Shown: positions 25,467 through 35,042, counted from the first letter of the stretch. The stretch: DNA of 49,561 nt from Priestia aryabhattai B8W22 (GCF_000956595.1 NZ_JYOO01000035.1:1-49561); one strand, 5' to 3'. Numbers and translations are program-made. Notes: a model not told the origin generated them from the letters alone.

Positions 25467-25575
25467 AAAAACGACTCCTTATATTATAGATATCAATGAT
25501 TTTTTATCATTACTATTATTATATTACTAACTATTAGTACTTGCTACTAATTTGTTTTGGGTTTTAGTAAAAAAG

Positions 25576-25613
25576 CAAAAAAAGACCCGCTTGTCTTATT
25601 ACGACAGCGGGTA
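25576..25613 (-). terminator. Terminator after the 25623 gene
   Basis: On the minus strand ACCCGCTGTC pairs with GACAAGCGGGT and a T run follows. Confidence 0.75.
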
Positions 25614-25622
25614 TAACGTATG

Positions 25623-26321
25623 TTATTTAAATAAGCTCCATTTTGTATGAATAGGTACTAGCTCTTCTTCAGACTCGTCCTCTTCGTATAAACCACGTTC
25701 TTTTAAATACTCCACAAAATATAAGTCTGCTTCCTTACGTTCATCATAAGGCTTAATCGATAAAACAAACCCTACTTTATGCTGATCTTCATTTTCAACG
25801 CCTGAGAGATACGCTTTTACATTATGCTGCAAGAATAGCTCTTTAGCGGGAATAATTAAGTCTTTGACGAACTTTGACAGTAATTCTAACTCAAAGTCGA
25901 AGGTGAACTTAGCAATTTTTTCTAGATCTGCAAATACCACGCCGATAAAACTCGTATTATGTATTTCGTAGTCTTTCGTTTTTTCATCCCATTCAATATG
26001 TCCGATTTCCTTTAAGTAATTAATAAAATACCCAATGCCTTCATCGCGGCCAAAAGGTTGCTTAGAAAGAACCAAACCGATCTTTTTGTACTTAGGCAGA
26101 TACACGCATGAGATAGCGGCTTCAACTTTATGCTGTTGAAATAAGTGCGTTGCCCCTTGAAGTAAGGCATCTAAAACATAATGGGTAATTTTCATTTGCT
26201 TACGAGGAAAATGATATTCGTTGCGTGCTAATTCATCTGTATCAGCAAACGTTGCTCCAATAAAGCCTGTATTGGATAGGGTAGGAGGGAGCTTCTTTCT
26301 TTTTCTTTTTCGTACCGTCAT
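25623..26321 (-). CDS. Unknown protein with internal duplication
   Basis: The 232-residue protein begins with a basic stretch (MTVRKRKRKKLPP) and contains two copies of one unit: TGFIGATFADTDELARNEYH (about residue 18) and TSFIGVVFADLEKIAKFTFD (about residue 122), each followed by a helix, a hydrophobic LFQQHKVEA/LFLQHNVKA strand, then IGLVLSKQPF or VGFVLSIKPY. It is soluble. I do not recognise the family. AAGGAG lies nine bases before the ATG. Confidence 0.65.
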   Translation of the reverse strand: MTVRKRKRKKLPPTLSNTGFIGATFADTDELARNEYHFPRKQMKITHYVLDALLQGATHLFQQHKVEAAISCVYLPKYKKIGLVLSKQPFGRDEGIGYFINYLKEIGHIEWDEKTKDYEIHNTSFIGVVFADLEKIAKFTFDFELELLSKFVKDLIIPAKELFLQHNVKAYLSGVENEDQHKVGFVLSIKPYDERKEADLYFVEYLKERGLYEEDESEEELVPIHTKWSLFK

Positions 26322-26510
26322 TCAAAAACACTCCTTGTGATCATCAATACGATAAAAAATAAAACGAACATACGTTCTTATCTAATGATACAAAAAATGT
26401 GTCGAAAAGTAAAGAGAAGTTAACGGAGAATTTTTAATTTTGTAATAAAAGTAACTAAGAATTATAAAACGCAGCGGTCGTTAGATATTGGAGAGGAGAG
26501 GGGGAACAAA

Positions 26511-26552
26511 AAAATAAAAGGCTGCAGATGAAAAGCATCCACAGCCTTTTAT
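26511..26552 (-). terminator. Terminator after the 26560 gene
   Basis: AAAAGGCTGTGGATG on the minus strand pairs with CATCTGCAGCCTTTT; T residues follow. Confidence 0.85.
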
Positions 26553-26559
26553 ATATTCA

Positions 26560-26676
26560 TTAACGAGCTTCTGTTAAAGCTACCATATCTTCATCATCTA
26601 AATCGATATCTACGTGACAATCCATTGTGTGAATTGTTTTATCTTCATGATTTCCATAATAAATTGTAATGTTCAT
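26560..26676 (-). CDS. Small acidic 38-residue protein
   Basis: The frame from the ATG at 26676 (AAAGGAG eight bases upstream) encodes MNITIYYGNHEDKTIHTMD and a strongly acidic end (DIDLDDEDMVALTEAR). A longer frame from 26778 lacks a ribosome site. The gene has its own terminator. The family is unknown. Confidence 0.6.
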   Translation of the reverse strand: MNITIYYGNHEDKTIHTMDCHVDIDLDDEDMVALTEAR

Positions 26677-27404
<728 letters not shown>

Positions 27405-27569
27405 CTATTTGAGCTCATCCATTTGGAATGTTTTTTGGGGGTCATAAACAAATAGTTCGTACTCGACGCCAGTTCAGCGGCCTTCTTCATATAGAAATTT
27501 GTTAATAGTTTGTTCAATAACCGCCGATAGCTGAAATCGGACTACATACCAATAAGTTTTACTCTGCAT
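27405..27569 (-). pseudogene. Small decayed gene with internal stop
   Basis: The reverse frame reads MQSKTYWYVVRFQLSAVIEQ ... FLYEEGR, then TGA, then TGVEYELFVYDPQKTFQMD, then a stop. Both halves look protein-like and are in the same frame, so one internal stop has broken a gene of about 54 codons. No ribosome site is visible. The family is not recognised. Confidence 0.4.
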
Positions 27570-27636
27570 GCATGTGGTCAACAATTATCTCACTTGTGAT
27601 TCTTTATATAGTACCGCTTATGATGTACATAAGTGA

Positions 27637-28173
27637 AATCAAATTTATCAAGCATATTATGGTAGCTTGTGGGATATATCAAAAAATGTTCATTTAAGAA
27701 CTTTAGGAGTTGAAGATTTTAAACGCTTGGAGGATATTAGTGTATTACCTGATTGCTGTTGGTTGGAGGAACTGACGCTTGCAGGCGGTGTAGTGTCTAA
27801 TACGCTAAAATTGAGCACTTTAAGCCCGCTAAGTCGTTTGGTTAATCTTAAGACGTTAGAATTAAATAATATCCGTATTAAAGATGAATCATTATCCCCT
27901 CTTCAACATTTACAGGATTTAAGAGAGTTGCATATTTCCAATCAATTTCCAACAGAAGAGTATGCAAAGCTTTCGGTTCACTTACCTAGTACTACATGTA
28001 ATTTATTTCAGCCTTATACAAAATTACTGCAGCATATTGACGGAAAAGATGTAATGGTTACTGGGAAACGAAAGCCTTTCTTGAACTCAGTATCTGATGC
28101 ATCAAGATTAGAGAAATATGAAAAACAGTTTAGGCAGTTTCAGGATAAATATCGTGCCGAACTATATTCGTAA
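27637..28173 (+). pseudogene. Leucine-rich-repeat protein, 5'-truncated
   Basis: The open frame shows leucine-rich-repeat-like strands: LEELTLAGGVVSNTLKLSTL, LSRLVNLKTLELNNIRI and LQDLRELHISNQFP, ending with a basic helical tail (EKYEKQFRQFQDKYRAE). It starts right after an in-frame stop with no ATG and no ribosome site at the candidate TTG (27667), so the 5' part of a longer gene appears lost. Repeats of this kind mediate protein contacts; the original role is unknown. Confidence 0.5.
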
Positions 28174-28300
28174 AAGATACAAACAAATTAAATGTTATAG
28201 TTATAAAGTTGGAGGAAAGATAAATAGACGAGGCTGTTAACAGTCCCGTCAAAATAAATGTACAATACATATGTAATTAACGTGTATAGCATCACTGTGT

Positions 28301-28678
28301 TTAGAAATCGCTATACTCGACTAAATCTTTATCTTCAATAAACCCAGTAACAGCTGACAAATCTGATATTTTCCCTTCACCTGTAGACAAATTTAAATTT
28401 ACATCACCTTCCCTATTTGGTACCTGCAATGGGTGAGCCTGCGCTTGGAGCATTCCTTTAATTACGTCTAGCTCTTTACTTATGTGTTCAAACATTTTAT
28501 GGTTATTTTCTTTTGTAGAAGAATTGTGTTCAGGTGATGTTTGTTCCAAATCGCGCAAAATTAATGTGGAAATATAATCACCGAGTTTTCGTGATTTTGC
28601 ATATTTTTCAAGGTTTTCGTAAACAACATCACAAAGTTGATTAGTCTTGATTGTAAATGCATTTTGACGTTCTGACAT
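28301..28678 (-). CDS. ParR-like partition adaptor protein
   Basis: This 125-residue protein follows the actin-like gene by 16 bases, the usual place for the DNA-binding adaptor of a type II plasmid partition operon. Its N-terminal part (MSERQNAFTIKTNQLCDVVY then SRKLGDYISTLILRDLEQ) looks like a ribbon-helix-helix unit, as in ParR. The C-terminal tail is polar and ends DKDLVEYSDF, suited to contacting the filament. The ATG at 28678 has AGGTG six bases upstream. Identity as ParR rests on context and fold pattern, not on sequence similarity I could verify. Confidence 0.65.
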   Translation of the reverse strand: MSERQNAFTIKTNQLCDVVYENLEKYAKSRKLGDYISTLILRDLEQTSPEHNSSTKENNHKMFEHISKELDVIKGMLQAQAHPLQVPNREGDVNLNLSTGEGKISDLSAVTGFIEDKDLVEYSDF

Positions 28679-28694
28679 GCTTTTCACCTACTTT

Positions 28695-29852
28695 TTAAAT
28701 ATAGCTTTTACGAAGAGCGCCTAAGCTACGAATCTCTAAACCAAATAAATTTAAATAGCGACTGTTTTCAGGAAACTTATGGTACCTCTCTGTTCGTTCT
28801 TGACCAATTTTTTCATTTATGACGTTATTTATAGTTTGTTTTAATACAGCTGAAGCTCCACCGGTATAAATGTACTTCCTCATTTTATTCACTGGTGGAG
28901 GAAATGTGTAATTTAGGGTGTCTAAAAGAATGTTAACGTATTCTTTCAACGATGCTTGGATTTGATCTGAATAATCTGTTGACATACCTGTATACTCATT
29001 TTTTAGCTCGAATTTTTGGTTCTTGTGATTTTCAAAAATAAACTGATCAAATTCCCTCAAGTATTCAAAAACTCTGGGGAAATTTTCTTCTCTTAATTTG
29101 TTAAGGTGATTTAAATAAGAAAGGTTTTCTATACAACGAAAGGCGTTTCTGTTGTTCATAGTGGTCAACCCTTTATCCAACATAATTGCGTTAATAGAGG
29201 TTCCACCGATGTCTATTAAGACTGTCTCGCATTCGTCATATTCACTTGCACTTGAAAGGTTTTGTAATAAAAAGTCCTTTTTTAAAGCGAGTTTTGAGAT
29301 CTCTCCTTCCTTTAAACAGACGCTTCTTTTAACTAGAACAGTGAAATTTTTTTTGTAGCCAGGTGTATAAATAGAGAATTTGTGTTCCCCTTCAAAACGT
29401 TTTGCCATTTTTGTTTGAGCTACTTTAAATGTAATTTCTCTTCTTAAAAGCCAAATAGGTAAAGCGGTAGAAAAGTAATCAATTTCTATGTGATTATCAA
29501 ATTCCGGGGTTAGTTTAAGGGAATGATAATATGTAATAGCTGCTAAAAAAGTAATATATGGAATGTCGCTTGAAGTTTTATTTTGAATTACATTAGGGGT
29601 ATAATTTATTTGAGAATAACTATCCGAGTCACTTATTAAAAAGTATCTTTCTTCTTCGTGTTGATTTAAAAAAGTTGACAAGACAATATTGTTTTTAAGA
29701 CTAGTCGAATCACTAAAATTATTTTTAAAATAAGAGACGGCCTCGTCCTTATTTATCTCGATTACATTAGAAGGAATGCTAAAAAGATATCCATCAATAA
29801 TGTTTTTGTTAGAAAAACTTCCAGAATCTTTGTTATAACGCGTAATCTTCAT
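28695..29852 (-). CDS. ParM/Alp-type actin-like ATPase
   Basis: The 385-residue protein matches plasmid actin-like proteins (ParM, Alp7A type). It has a phosphate-1-like DSGSFSNK segment near residue 9 followed by the FSIPSNVIEI strand, the phosphate-2 motif VLIDIGGTSINAIML near residue 213, and the adenosine motif YIYTGGASAVLKQ near residue 330. Such proteins form ATP-driven filaments that push replicons apart. Promoter and 11-bp repeats lie just upstream, and a ParR-like gene follows. No replication gene is seen nearby, so the cassette may be a relic of an integrated plasmid or a stabiliser of a mobile island. Confidence 0.8.
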   Translation of the reverse strand: MKITRYNKDSGSFSNKNIIDGYLFSIPSNVIEINKDEAVSYFKNNFSDSTSLKNNIVLSTFLNQHEEERYFLISDSDSYSQINYTPNVIQNKTSSDIPYITFLAAITYYHSLKLTPEFDNHIEIDYFSTALPIWLLRREITFKVAQTKMAKRFEGEHKFSIYTPGYKKNFTVLVKRSVCLKEGEISKLALKKDFLLQNLSSASEYDECETVLIDIGGTSINAIMLDKGLTTMNNRNAFRCIENLSYLNHLNKLREENFPRVFEYLREFDQFIFENHKNQKFELKNEYTGMSTDYSDQIQASLKEYVNILLDTLNYTFPPPVNKMRKYIYTGGASAVLKQTINNVINEKIGQERTERYHKFPENSRYLNLFGLEIRSLGALRKSYI

Positions 29853-29866
29853 TGTAAAACCCCTTT

Positions 29867-29919
29867 TAAGTTGAACATAAGTTGAACTAATTATATAATG
29901 ATGAAACTCACAAAATCAA
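29867..29919 (-). promoter_or_regulatory. Partition promoter with two 11-bp direct repeats
   Basis: Two adjacent repeats TAAGTTGAAC(A/T) occupy 29867-29877 and 29878-29888. Directly upstream on the minus strand are TATAAT (29890-29895) and TTGATT (29914-29919). The repeats overlap the expected start point, as in parC-type sites where ParR binds iterons and represses its operon. Only two repeats are present, fewer than in plasmid R1. Confidence 0.6.
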
Positions 29920-30116
29920 CACTTTTATTTTGGTGATGAGTGTATGTAAGGTGTTATTTAACATATCTATTCTTATAGTTTAGTAGTATTAAAAAAGCCT
30001 CCTAAAATAATTTAAGACTTTAAAATTCTATAGATTTACCTAGTCGTCCACCTTTATTAGTAACTGTTTAAAACCAAATATATAGTAGTGTCGAATTTCA
30101 TACTTCATCAAAGCCC

Positions 30117-30797
30117 TCACTCGCTAAGGTATGTTTCCCAATCGTAGTCATGAATTTTATCAAATTGCCCAAACTCATTTCTTTCATAAGCACATAGAGG
30201 TGATTCATTTATAAAAGCTAAAATTGAGTCATCAACATTTAAAACAACTCCTAGAGCTACAATTTGAAAATTATCTGGATTACTAGTAAATTCATCTTCT
30301 TCGTATCCGCTAAAGATAACCCATCCTGAATCATTCGGTTCATTTGGTTTATCCTTTAACAGAAAATTAAACTCGTTTCTTTCTAAAACATCATTGCTAA
30401 CTGTTACGAGGGCATTAAAGTAATAGTCCATCTTTGCAGCGTCATCGTCTTCATATTCAGTATCACAAATATGTTTAGTGCCAAAATGCAGGATTTGACC
30501 AAGTTTTAAGCTCTTTAAATGATAAGGTTTATTATCAAGCTTTCCAACAAAGTTCTCTTTGTTTCTATCCGTAATTTCCACCCACATTCTTTCTCCTTTG
30601 TAACCATCTGTATCTGAATCACTAAAGAAAACTAACTTCACCAGGTCTCCCGCTTTTAATTTATCCGTCACCGCTTTGCTTGGCTTGTAAAATGTATAAG
30701 GAGATTCTTTGTTTCTTTTGTAAATATTATCTAATTGCCAAGGTGTATTATCCTCAATTTTTTTATTGTTAGAATGTTTTTTGAACCAATTTTTCAT
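30117..30797 (-). CDS. DUF2314-DUF2185 protein, immunity-type
   Basis: The 226-residue protein joins two recognisable units. Residues about 45-115 (LKAGDLVKLVFFSDSDTDGY, GERMWVEITDRNKENFVGKL, PYHLKSLKLGQILHF) match DUF2314. Residues about 125-225 (DVLERNEFNFLLKDKPNEPN, DSGWVIFSGYEEDEF, ESPLCAYERNEFGQFD) match DUF2185, a domain frequent in polymorphic-toxin immunity proteins. It lies 30 bases downstream of a WapI-type gene on the same strand. No matching toxin is in the window, so it may be an orphan immunity gene; that role is inference. Confidence 0.75.
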   Translation of the reverse strand: MKNWFKKHSNNKKIEDNTPWQLDNIYKRNKESPYTFYKPSKAVTDKLKAGDLVKLVFFSDSDTDGYKGERMWVEITDRNKENFVGKLDNKPYHLKSLKLGQILHFGTKHICDTEYEDDDAAKMDYYFNALVTVSNDVLERNEFNFLLKDKPNEPNDSGWVIFSGYEEDEFTSNPDNFQIVALGVVLNVDDSILAFINESPLCAYERNEFGQFDKIHDYDWETYLSE

Positions 30798-30827
30798 ACA
30801 ATACATTACCTCTTTGATTTATATAAT

Positions 30828-31292
30828 TTAAATTTCTTTAATTGGATACTGAATTAAAATGGATTCTAACCCTTGAATAAACGCATCTATGTAAGTTAAA
30901 TCTGTTTCAAATTCAAACTTTAGCTCTGTTCCCCAGCCAGCGGGATACTGTATAAACCCATCTACACTAACATTTTTTCTTCCATTCATAGTCAATGTAA
31001 AACCAAAATAGGGTTCATTGGGTTCAAAAAGTACTTTCTTCTGCTTTAAAGCTGAGAATTTCTTTAACTCGTTAAGATAGTACTTTATTGTACGCCCTTC
31101 TAAAATAACCTCGTCAATTTCAGCTTTAAATGCAGGAATATTAAATGTAAGATAATTTTTATGCCAATCTGCATCATGTACGTTATCCGCTTCAGGGTAT
31201 GCGTATGCATAAGTACATATCTTAAGATAAGACAGTCCATCTTGTGAAGACAACTCTGCAAATGGATATTTGGAAAAGTAACTTTGTTTCAC
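30828..31292 (-). CDS. WapI-type immunity protein
   Basis: The 154-residue protein resembles the WapI family, which in B. subtilis protects against the contact-dependent toxin WapA: NYLTFNIPAFKAEIDEVIL, LFEPNEPYFGFTLTMNGR, and GTELKFEFETDLTYIDAFI near the end. The start is GTG after GAAGGA. No wapA-like repeat gene is present in the window, so this is an orphan here. It probably shares a transcript with the DUF2314-DUF2185 gene downstream. Confidence 0.7.
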   Translation of the reverse strand: MKQSYFSKYPFAELSSQDGLSYLKICTYAYAYPEADNVHDADWHKNYLTFNIPAFKAEIDEVILEGRTIKYYLNELKKFSALKQKKVLFEPNEPYFGFTLTMNGRKNVSVDGFIQYPAGWGTELKFEFETDLTYIDAFIQGLESILIQYPIKEI

Positions 31293-31448
31293 ACAAGTTC
31301 CTTCTTTCTATATAAAGATATATCACTGTGTACGTTAATAACGTTATGTAAAAATCATTATTTGCCTGCTCTCTATTCTATCTTTACAAACAAAAAAGAT
31401 AAACTAATTAATATTTATTTAGGCTCCTTATATCCAATGAACGTAGAT

Positions 31449-31495
31449 CACAAAAGAAAAGGTCTAGAGAGTTCTCTAAGCCTTTTCTTTTGAAA
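31449..31495. terminator. Isolated long hairpin
   Basis: AAAAGAAAAGG with TAGAGA inside pairs with TCTCTA and CCTTTTCTTTT. No gene ends here, so it may be the surviving terminator of a lost gene upstream of the immunity pair. Confidence 0.55.
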
Positions 31496-31532
31496 AAACT
31501 AAGTTTAACACAACTTAAAAATTATGGAACAA

Positions 31533-31567
31533 AAAAAGAGCAATCATGCGAATAATGACTGCTCTTT
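31533..31567 (-). terminator. Terminator after the PPC/Ig-like gene
   Basis: Minus-strand AAAGAGCAGTCAT pairs with ATGATTGCTCTTT and Ts follow. Confidence 0.8.
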
Positions 31568-31580
31568 CCTTACTAAAACT

Positions 31581-32747
31581 TTAATGTTTCACAACAGTTA
31601 CATACGTAACTTTACTTACATTATTCGAAGCATCTTTAGCAGTTACGTTTAATTTAGTTCCTTTTTTCTGTATAGGGATACTAACAGAGAATGATCCCTT
31701 TGAATTTGCTTTTGCATACCCAATTCGATTCTTTCCTACATTAACAGTTACGGTAGAGTTAGCTTCTGCTTTTCCTGTCACAACCTTATCATTATCATCT
31801 ACTTTATTAACTGCCGGCTTGTTTGGTGGAGTAACGTCAGCCTTTACAACTGTGATATAGGTAAGTTTACTTACATTTCCCGCACTATCTTTAGCAGTTA
31901 CATTAAGTGTGGTACCTGCTTTTTGAACTGGGATACTAACAGTGAATGAACCATTTGAACTTGCCTTCGCGTATCCAATTCGATTTTTACCTGCATTCAC
32001 AGTTACAGTCGAGTTAGCTTCTGCCTTACCAGTTACAACTTTATCGTTATTGTCTACTTTATTGACAGTAGGTTTATTTGGCGCAACAGTATCTTTGATA
32101 GCTTCAAACTGAGTAGAGATTCCATATATAGCATCGTAGTCATTTTCGTTTAAATCTAAAACAGGTATGTAATATGTGCCTGCTTTATTAACTTTATACC
32201 CTTGAACCTCCAATCCATCATCATATTCAGAACCTAAGTATTCTAAATATCCATGATCTTGAAATTCATATTCAGTTGCTAAAAATAATAGATCAACATT
32301 GGAAGTTGTGTCTGTTCCACCCGCTACTAGTAAAGTCCCTTTTCCAGATACGTTTACCTTATAAAAATCTATATCAAAAGTATCATCGAATTGCCCAAAT
32401 GTTACTCTCTCATTTAGCAGTGTATCTGCTATTTTGAAATCATCATTAGGCTCACTTTCATACATTGGCTGACCACTACTACCATTAATACTTGCGCTTG
32501 ATGCATTAAATTTTTTTGTAGAAAAAGGTTTAAATGTTTCTAATGAATTTAGATTTTGTTCTTTAATTCCTTTTAGTGCATTGGGATTAATAACATTGTG
32601 ATTTAGCGGTTTATCAGCCTTCAATTGGCTTTCAATTGTTTTCTTTGAAGACTCATAGTTATTCTCAGCTGCTTGAGTCGTGCTTACTGATAATGAGGAA
32701 GCTAGTAAACCTACAGACAGTAATGAGATCATACCTTTTTTCTTCAT
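31581..32747 (-). CDS. Secreted protein with PPC and two Ig-like domains
   Basis: The 388-residue product has a signal peptide (MKKKGMISLLSVGLLASSLS ... TTQA) and is exported. Residues about 95-215 form a PPC (pre-peptidase C-terminal) domain with SEPNDDFKIADTL and GTYYIPVLDLNEND. Two bacterial Ig-like repeats follow (about 225-305 and 305-388), both beginning NKP(T/A)VNKVD and ending TYVTVVK-like; by eye they are about 80% identical, suggesting recent duplication. No protease or anchor domain is present. It may be an adhesin-like or matrix protein. GGGAGAG precedes the ATG. Confidence 0.82.
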   Translation of the reverse strand: MKKKGMISLLSVGLLASSLSVSTTQAAENNYESSKKTIESQLKADKPLNHNVINPNALKGIKEQNLNSLETFKPFSTKKFNASSASINGSSGQPMYESEPNDDFKIADTLLNERVTFGQFDDTFDIDFYKVNVSGKGTLLVAGGTDTTSNVDLLFLATEYEFQDHGYLEYLGSEYDDGLEVQGYKVNKAGTYYIPVLDLNENDYDAIYGISTQFEAIKDTVAPNKPTVNKVDNNDKVVTGKAEANSTVTVNAGKNRIGYAKASSNGSFTVSIPVQKAGTTLNVTAKDSAGNVSKLTYITVVKADVTPPNKPAVNKVDDNDKVVTGKAEANSTVTVNVGKNRIGYAKANSKGSFSVSIPIQKKGTKLNVTAKDASNNVSKVTYVTVVKH

Positions 32748-32849
32748 CTAATCTCTCCCTTGGATACATATTGTAACTTTATAACTACGACTATGATACT
32801 ACTTAACTTCTAACATAACTATATAATTCTATATTCAAATTCCGACAAA

Positions 32850-32885
32850 AAAAGACAGCCTTATTAGAAAGGCTGTCTTTTTCTA
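32850..32885. terminator. Hairpin terminator
   Basis: AAAGACAGCC pairs with GGCTGTCTTT and T residues follow, between the Ig-like gene's promoter and the SHOCT remnant. Confidence 0.7.
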
Positions 32886-33002
32886 GATTGTTTATTGTTC
32901 TTTTGAGGTTCAATTTCAATCAATTACACTAATCTCTTTTTTTAAAAAAATACCAACTAATAGTATGGGCAGTATTATATCATATGTATGTAGAATTTCC
33001 TA

Positions 33003-33718
33003 TTATGCCAACAGTTTATCTTTAGCTTTATTAAATTCCTCTTCATTAATAACGCCTTCTTTATATAAATTATCAAGACGTAGTATTTCATCTGCTGCAG
33101 AGTTTGAACTTAATGATACTGTATCAGTTCTTTCAGCCATTTTTTGAAGAGTGCTTCTTAATTGAATAGCTTTGGCGCGGGCCTCTTCAAGAGTATTGAA
33201 GATATTTCCTCTCCTGCCAAGTCCGGTCATGTAATCGTAATAAAAGCATAAGTCTATAGATCCAATATTTTCCGTTACAATCATTAAACTTAAATTACTA
33301 ACAAATGTACTAGTTGTAACATCAGGTCCACCAAACCTAGTATCTCTTTCTGTATGCACACTTTCTTTTTCTTCGTTTAGATCTACAGAGATAATTTTAT
33401 CAGCATAAACGATTTAATGGCCGGATCAATAAATGCCACTTTATTTACGTTCTTATCTACTATTACTTTTTTTGATGATCTAATACTATTGTACTCAATA
33501 ACTGTTTCATTTGTAAATTCATGTTCATTAAATAGCCTCTGTCGACTATTAAAGTAAAAATCAGTTTCAGCACTTATTTTCTGATCAGATTCTCTATCTT
33601 TCTAAAACTCTCTCGAACTTGCTTTTTTGTGCTTCATTCTCTTTCTTGTCAAGCGGTTTTTATTTCTCTTTCAAAACGGAAACATCCACATATACCTTTA
33701 GGATTTTCTTTATATACC
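33003..33718 (-). pseudogene. SHOCT-domain protein, multiply frameshifted
   Basis: The only long frame (33003-33359) ends in a SHOCT domain (ADEILRLDNLYKEGVINEEE then FNKAKDKLLA). Upstream, protein-like sequence continues in shifting frames: ADKIISVDLNEEKES just before it, then DFYFNSRQRLFNEHEF and VNKVAFIDPAIKSF, then KKENEAQKSKFERVLER, then GICGCFRFEREIKTA at the top, with a zinc-ribbon-like CGC. This fits a zinc-ribbon/PH-like/SHOCT protein broken by at least three frameshifts or stops. Confidence 0.65.
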
Positions 33719-33720
33719 TA

Positions 33721-33825
33721 TTAAACCCACGTCTCGACTAAACTTTTAACGTCTTCTGGTGATTGTGTAATATGAGTTAGACCAAATGAAAGTACTTTAT
33801 GAATACTTTGCAAATCAGCTGCTAA
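33721..33825 (-). pseudogene. C-terminal gene fragment, unknown
   Basis: The reverse frame LAADLQSIHKVLSFGLTHIT then QSPEDVKSLVETWV ends at a stop, but its upstream side runs straight into the terminator of the neighbouring lipoprotein gene. It is likely a fragment left by a deletion. The family is not recognised. Confidence 0.35.
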
Positions 33826-33830
33826 TAAAA

Positions 33831-33866
33831 AGAAGGAGCCCTTCAATAAAGGACTCCTTCTTCTGG
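33831..33866 (-). terminator. Terminator after the Glu/Gln-rich lipoprotein gene
   Basis: On the minus strand AAGGAGTCC pairs with GGGCTCCTT and a T-rich tract follows. Confidence 0.75.
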
Positions 33867-33875
33867 AGAATACTT

Positions 33876-34883
33876 TCATTCTAAGTCCAACTGATCAACC
33901 ATAGTACCATCAATAGGGTCTACAGTATACCAAGCTACTGTTGCAGTATGCCCTTCTCCAGTTTCTTCATCATCAATAACCACATTATAGGCATGAATAA
34001 CATATTGTCCGTCCGAACCAATCCCATCTAATTCAACAATAGTATCTGAACTTTCCGGTATTCCTAATTTTTCGCGGACGAGTTGAACAGCTTGTTCTTC
34101 AGATACACTTTGCTCTGCTAAACCTTGCTCTGCAATTGCTTGTGAATCTTCCGCTTGAGTGTCTGACTCCAATATTTCTTGCTCTGCTTGGGTGTCATCA
34201 TCCGCTTCTTCTTCCTCATCAGCTTTTGCCTGAGCTTCCTCTTCCTCCTGCTGTTTCTTCTCTTCTTCTGCTAAACGTTCTTCCTCCGCTTTACGATCTG
34301 CTTCTGCCTGCGCTTCAGCTTCTGCATCAGCCTTTGCCTGCGCTTCTTCTTCTTTTTGTCGGTCTTCTTCTAGTTGCGCATAGTAATCATCTAATTCCTT
34401 TTCCATTTGCTGCTGTTCAAGGTCTGATAATTGCTTTTGTTGTTCTTGTATTTGGTTTTGAAGCAAAGCAATTTGTTCTTCTGAAGCATTATCAACAAAA
34501 TTGATGTTTTCTACATAATCACCACTCGCGTCAAAATTAACTTCCATCATACAAAAAACGTTTTGCTCTTGATTAATGCCATAGTAAATATACTGATTGT
34601 CACCTACTTGGATATATTGATAACCATTCATTACGTTTAATAAGTAATCGCGATCAGCTTCTTTAGAATTAACTGCTTTTTTAATTGTTGATGCTTTTGT
34701 TTGCAATGTATTCGGCGATGATTCTTTTACAGCCGTTTTGTTGCTATTTTCTTTCGTATGAACCGCTGTTGATTTCTCTGTAGGCTCTTCTTTTTGCGAT
34801 ACAGTTTCACTGGACTCATCGCTACAGGCTGCTAGCAATATAGCTAATAATGGAATACCAAAAGCAACTTTCAACATTTTCAT
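33876..34883 (-). CDS. Lipoprotein with long charged coiled coil
   Basis: The 335-residue protein has a lipoprotein signal (LLAILLAACSDES; Cys20 is the lipidation site). Residues about 130-245 are a Glu/Gln/Ala/Lys-rich coiled coil (EAQAKADAEAEAQAEADRK and similar). The C-terminal 75 residues (AVQLVREKLGIPESSDTIVE ... TVAWYTVDPIDGTMVDQLDL) resemble a PepSY-like unit. It should be anchored on the outer face of the membrane. The function is unknown; it could be a stalk-like surface lipoprotein. Confidence 0.75.
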   Translation of the reverse strand: MKMLKVAFGIPLLAILLAACSDESSETVSQKEEPTEKSTAVHTKENSNKTAVKESSPNTLQTKASTIKKAVNSKEADRDYLLNVMNGYQYIQVGDNQYIYYGINQEQNVFCMMEVNFDASGDYVENINFVDNASEEQIALLQNQIQEQQKQLSDLEQQQMEKELDDYYAQLEEDRQKEEEAQAKADAEAEAQAEADRKAEEERLAEEEKKQQEEEEAQAKADEEEEADDDTQAEQEILESDTQAEDSQAIAEQGLAEQSVSEEQAVQLVREKLGIPESSDTIVELDGIGSDGQYVIHAYNVVIDDEETGEGHTATVAWYTVDPIDGTMVDQLDLE

Positions 34884-35042
34884 AGACTATTATCCCCTTT
34901 TTTTATCTTTTTTTAGGTTTTATATAATTCTAAAGAACCATAAAACCTTAGGGGTTATTATACCAAAATTAAGAAAATATAAGAATATTTTCTTGTTTTA
35001 TTTATGGTATTTTTTGAAAATTTTTCTTTTTACGTATAAAAT

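Noticed and set aside
31284-31493. Plus-strand frame of 69 codons upstream of the WapI gene
   Set aside because: No ribosome site, no family pattern, and it overlaps a terminator-like hairpin.
34136-34504. 122-codon plus-strand frame rich in Leu and Pro
   Set aside because: It is the antisense shadow of the Glu/Gln/Ala coiled coil in the lipoprotein gene, whose biased codons leave the other strand open.
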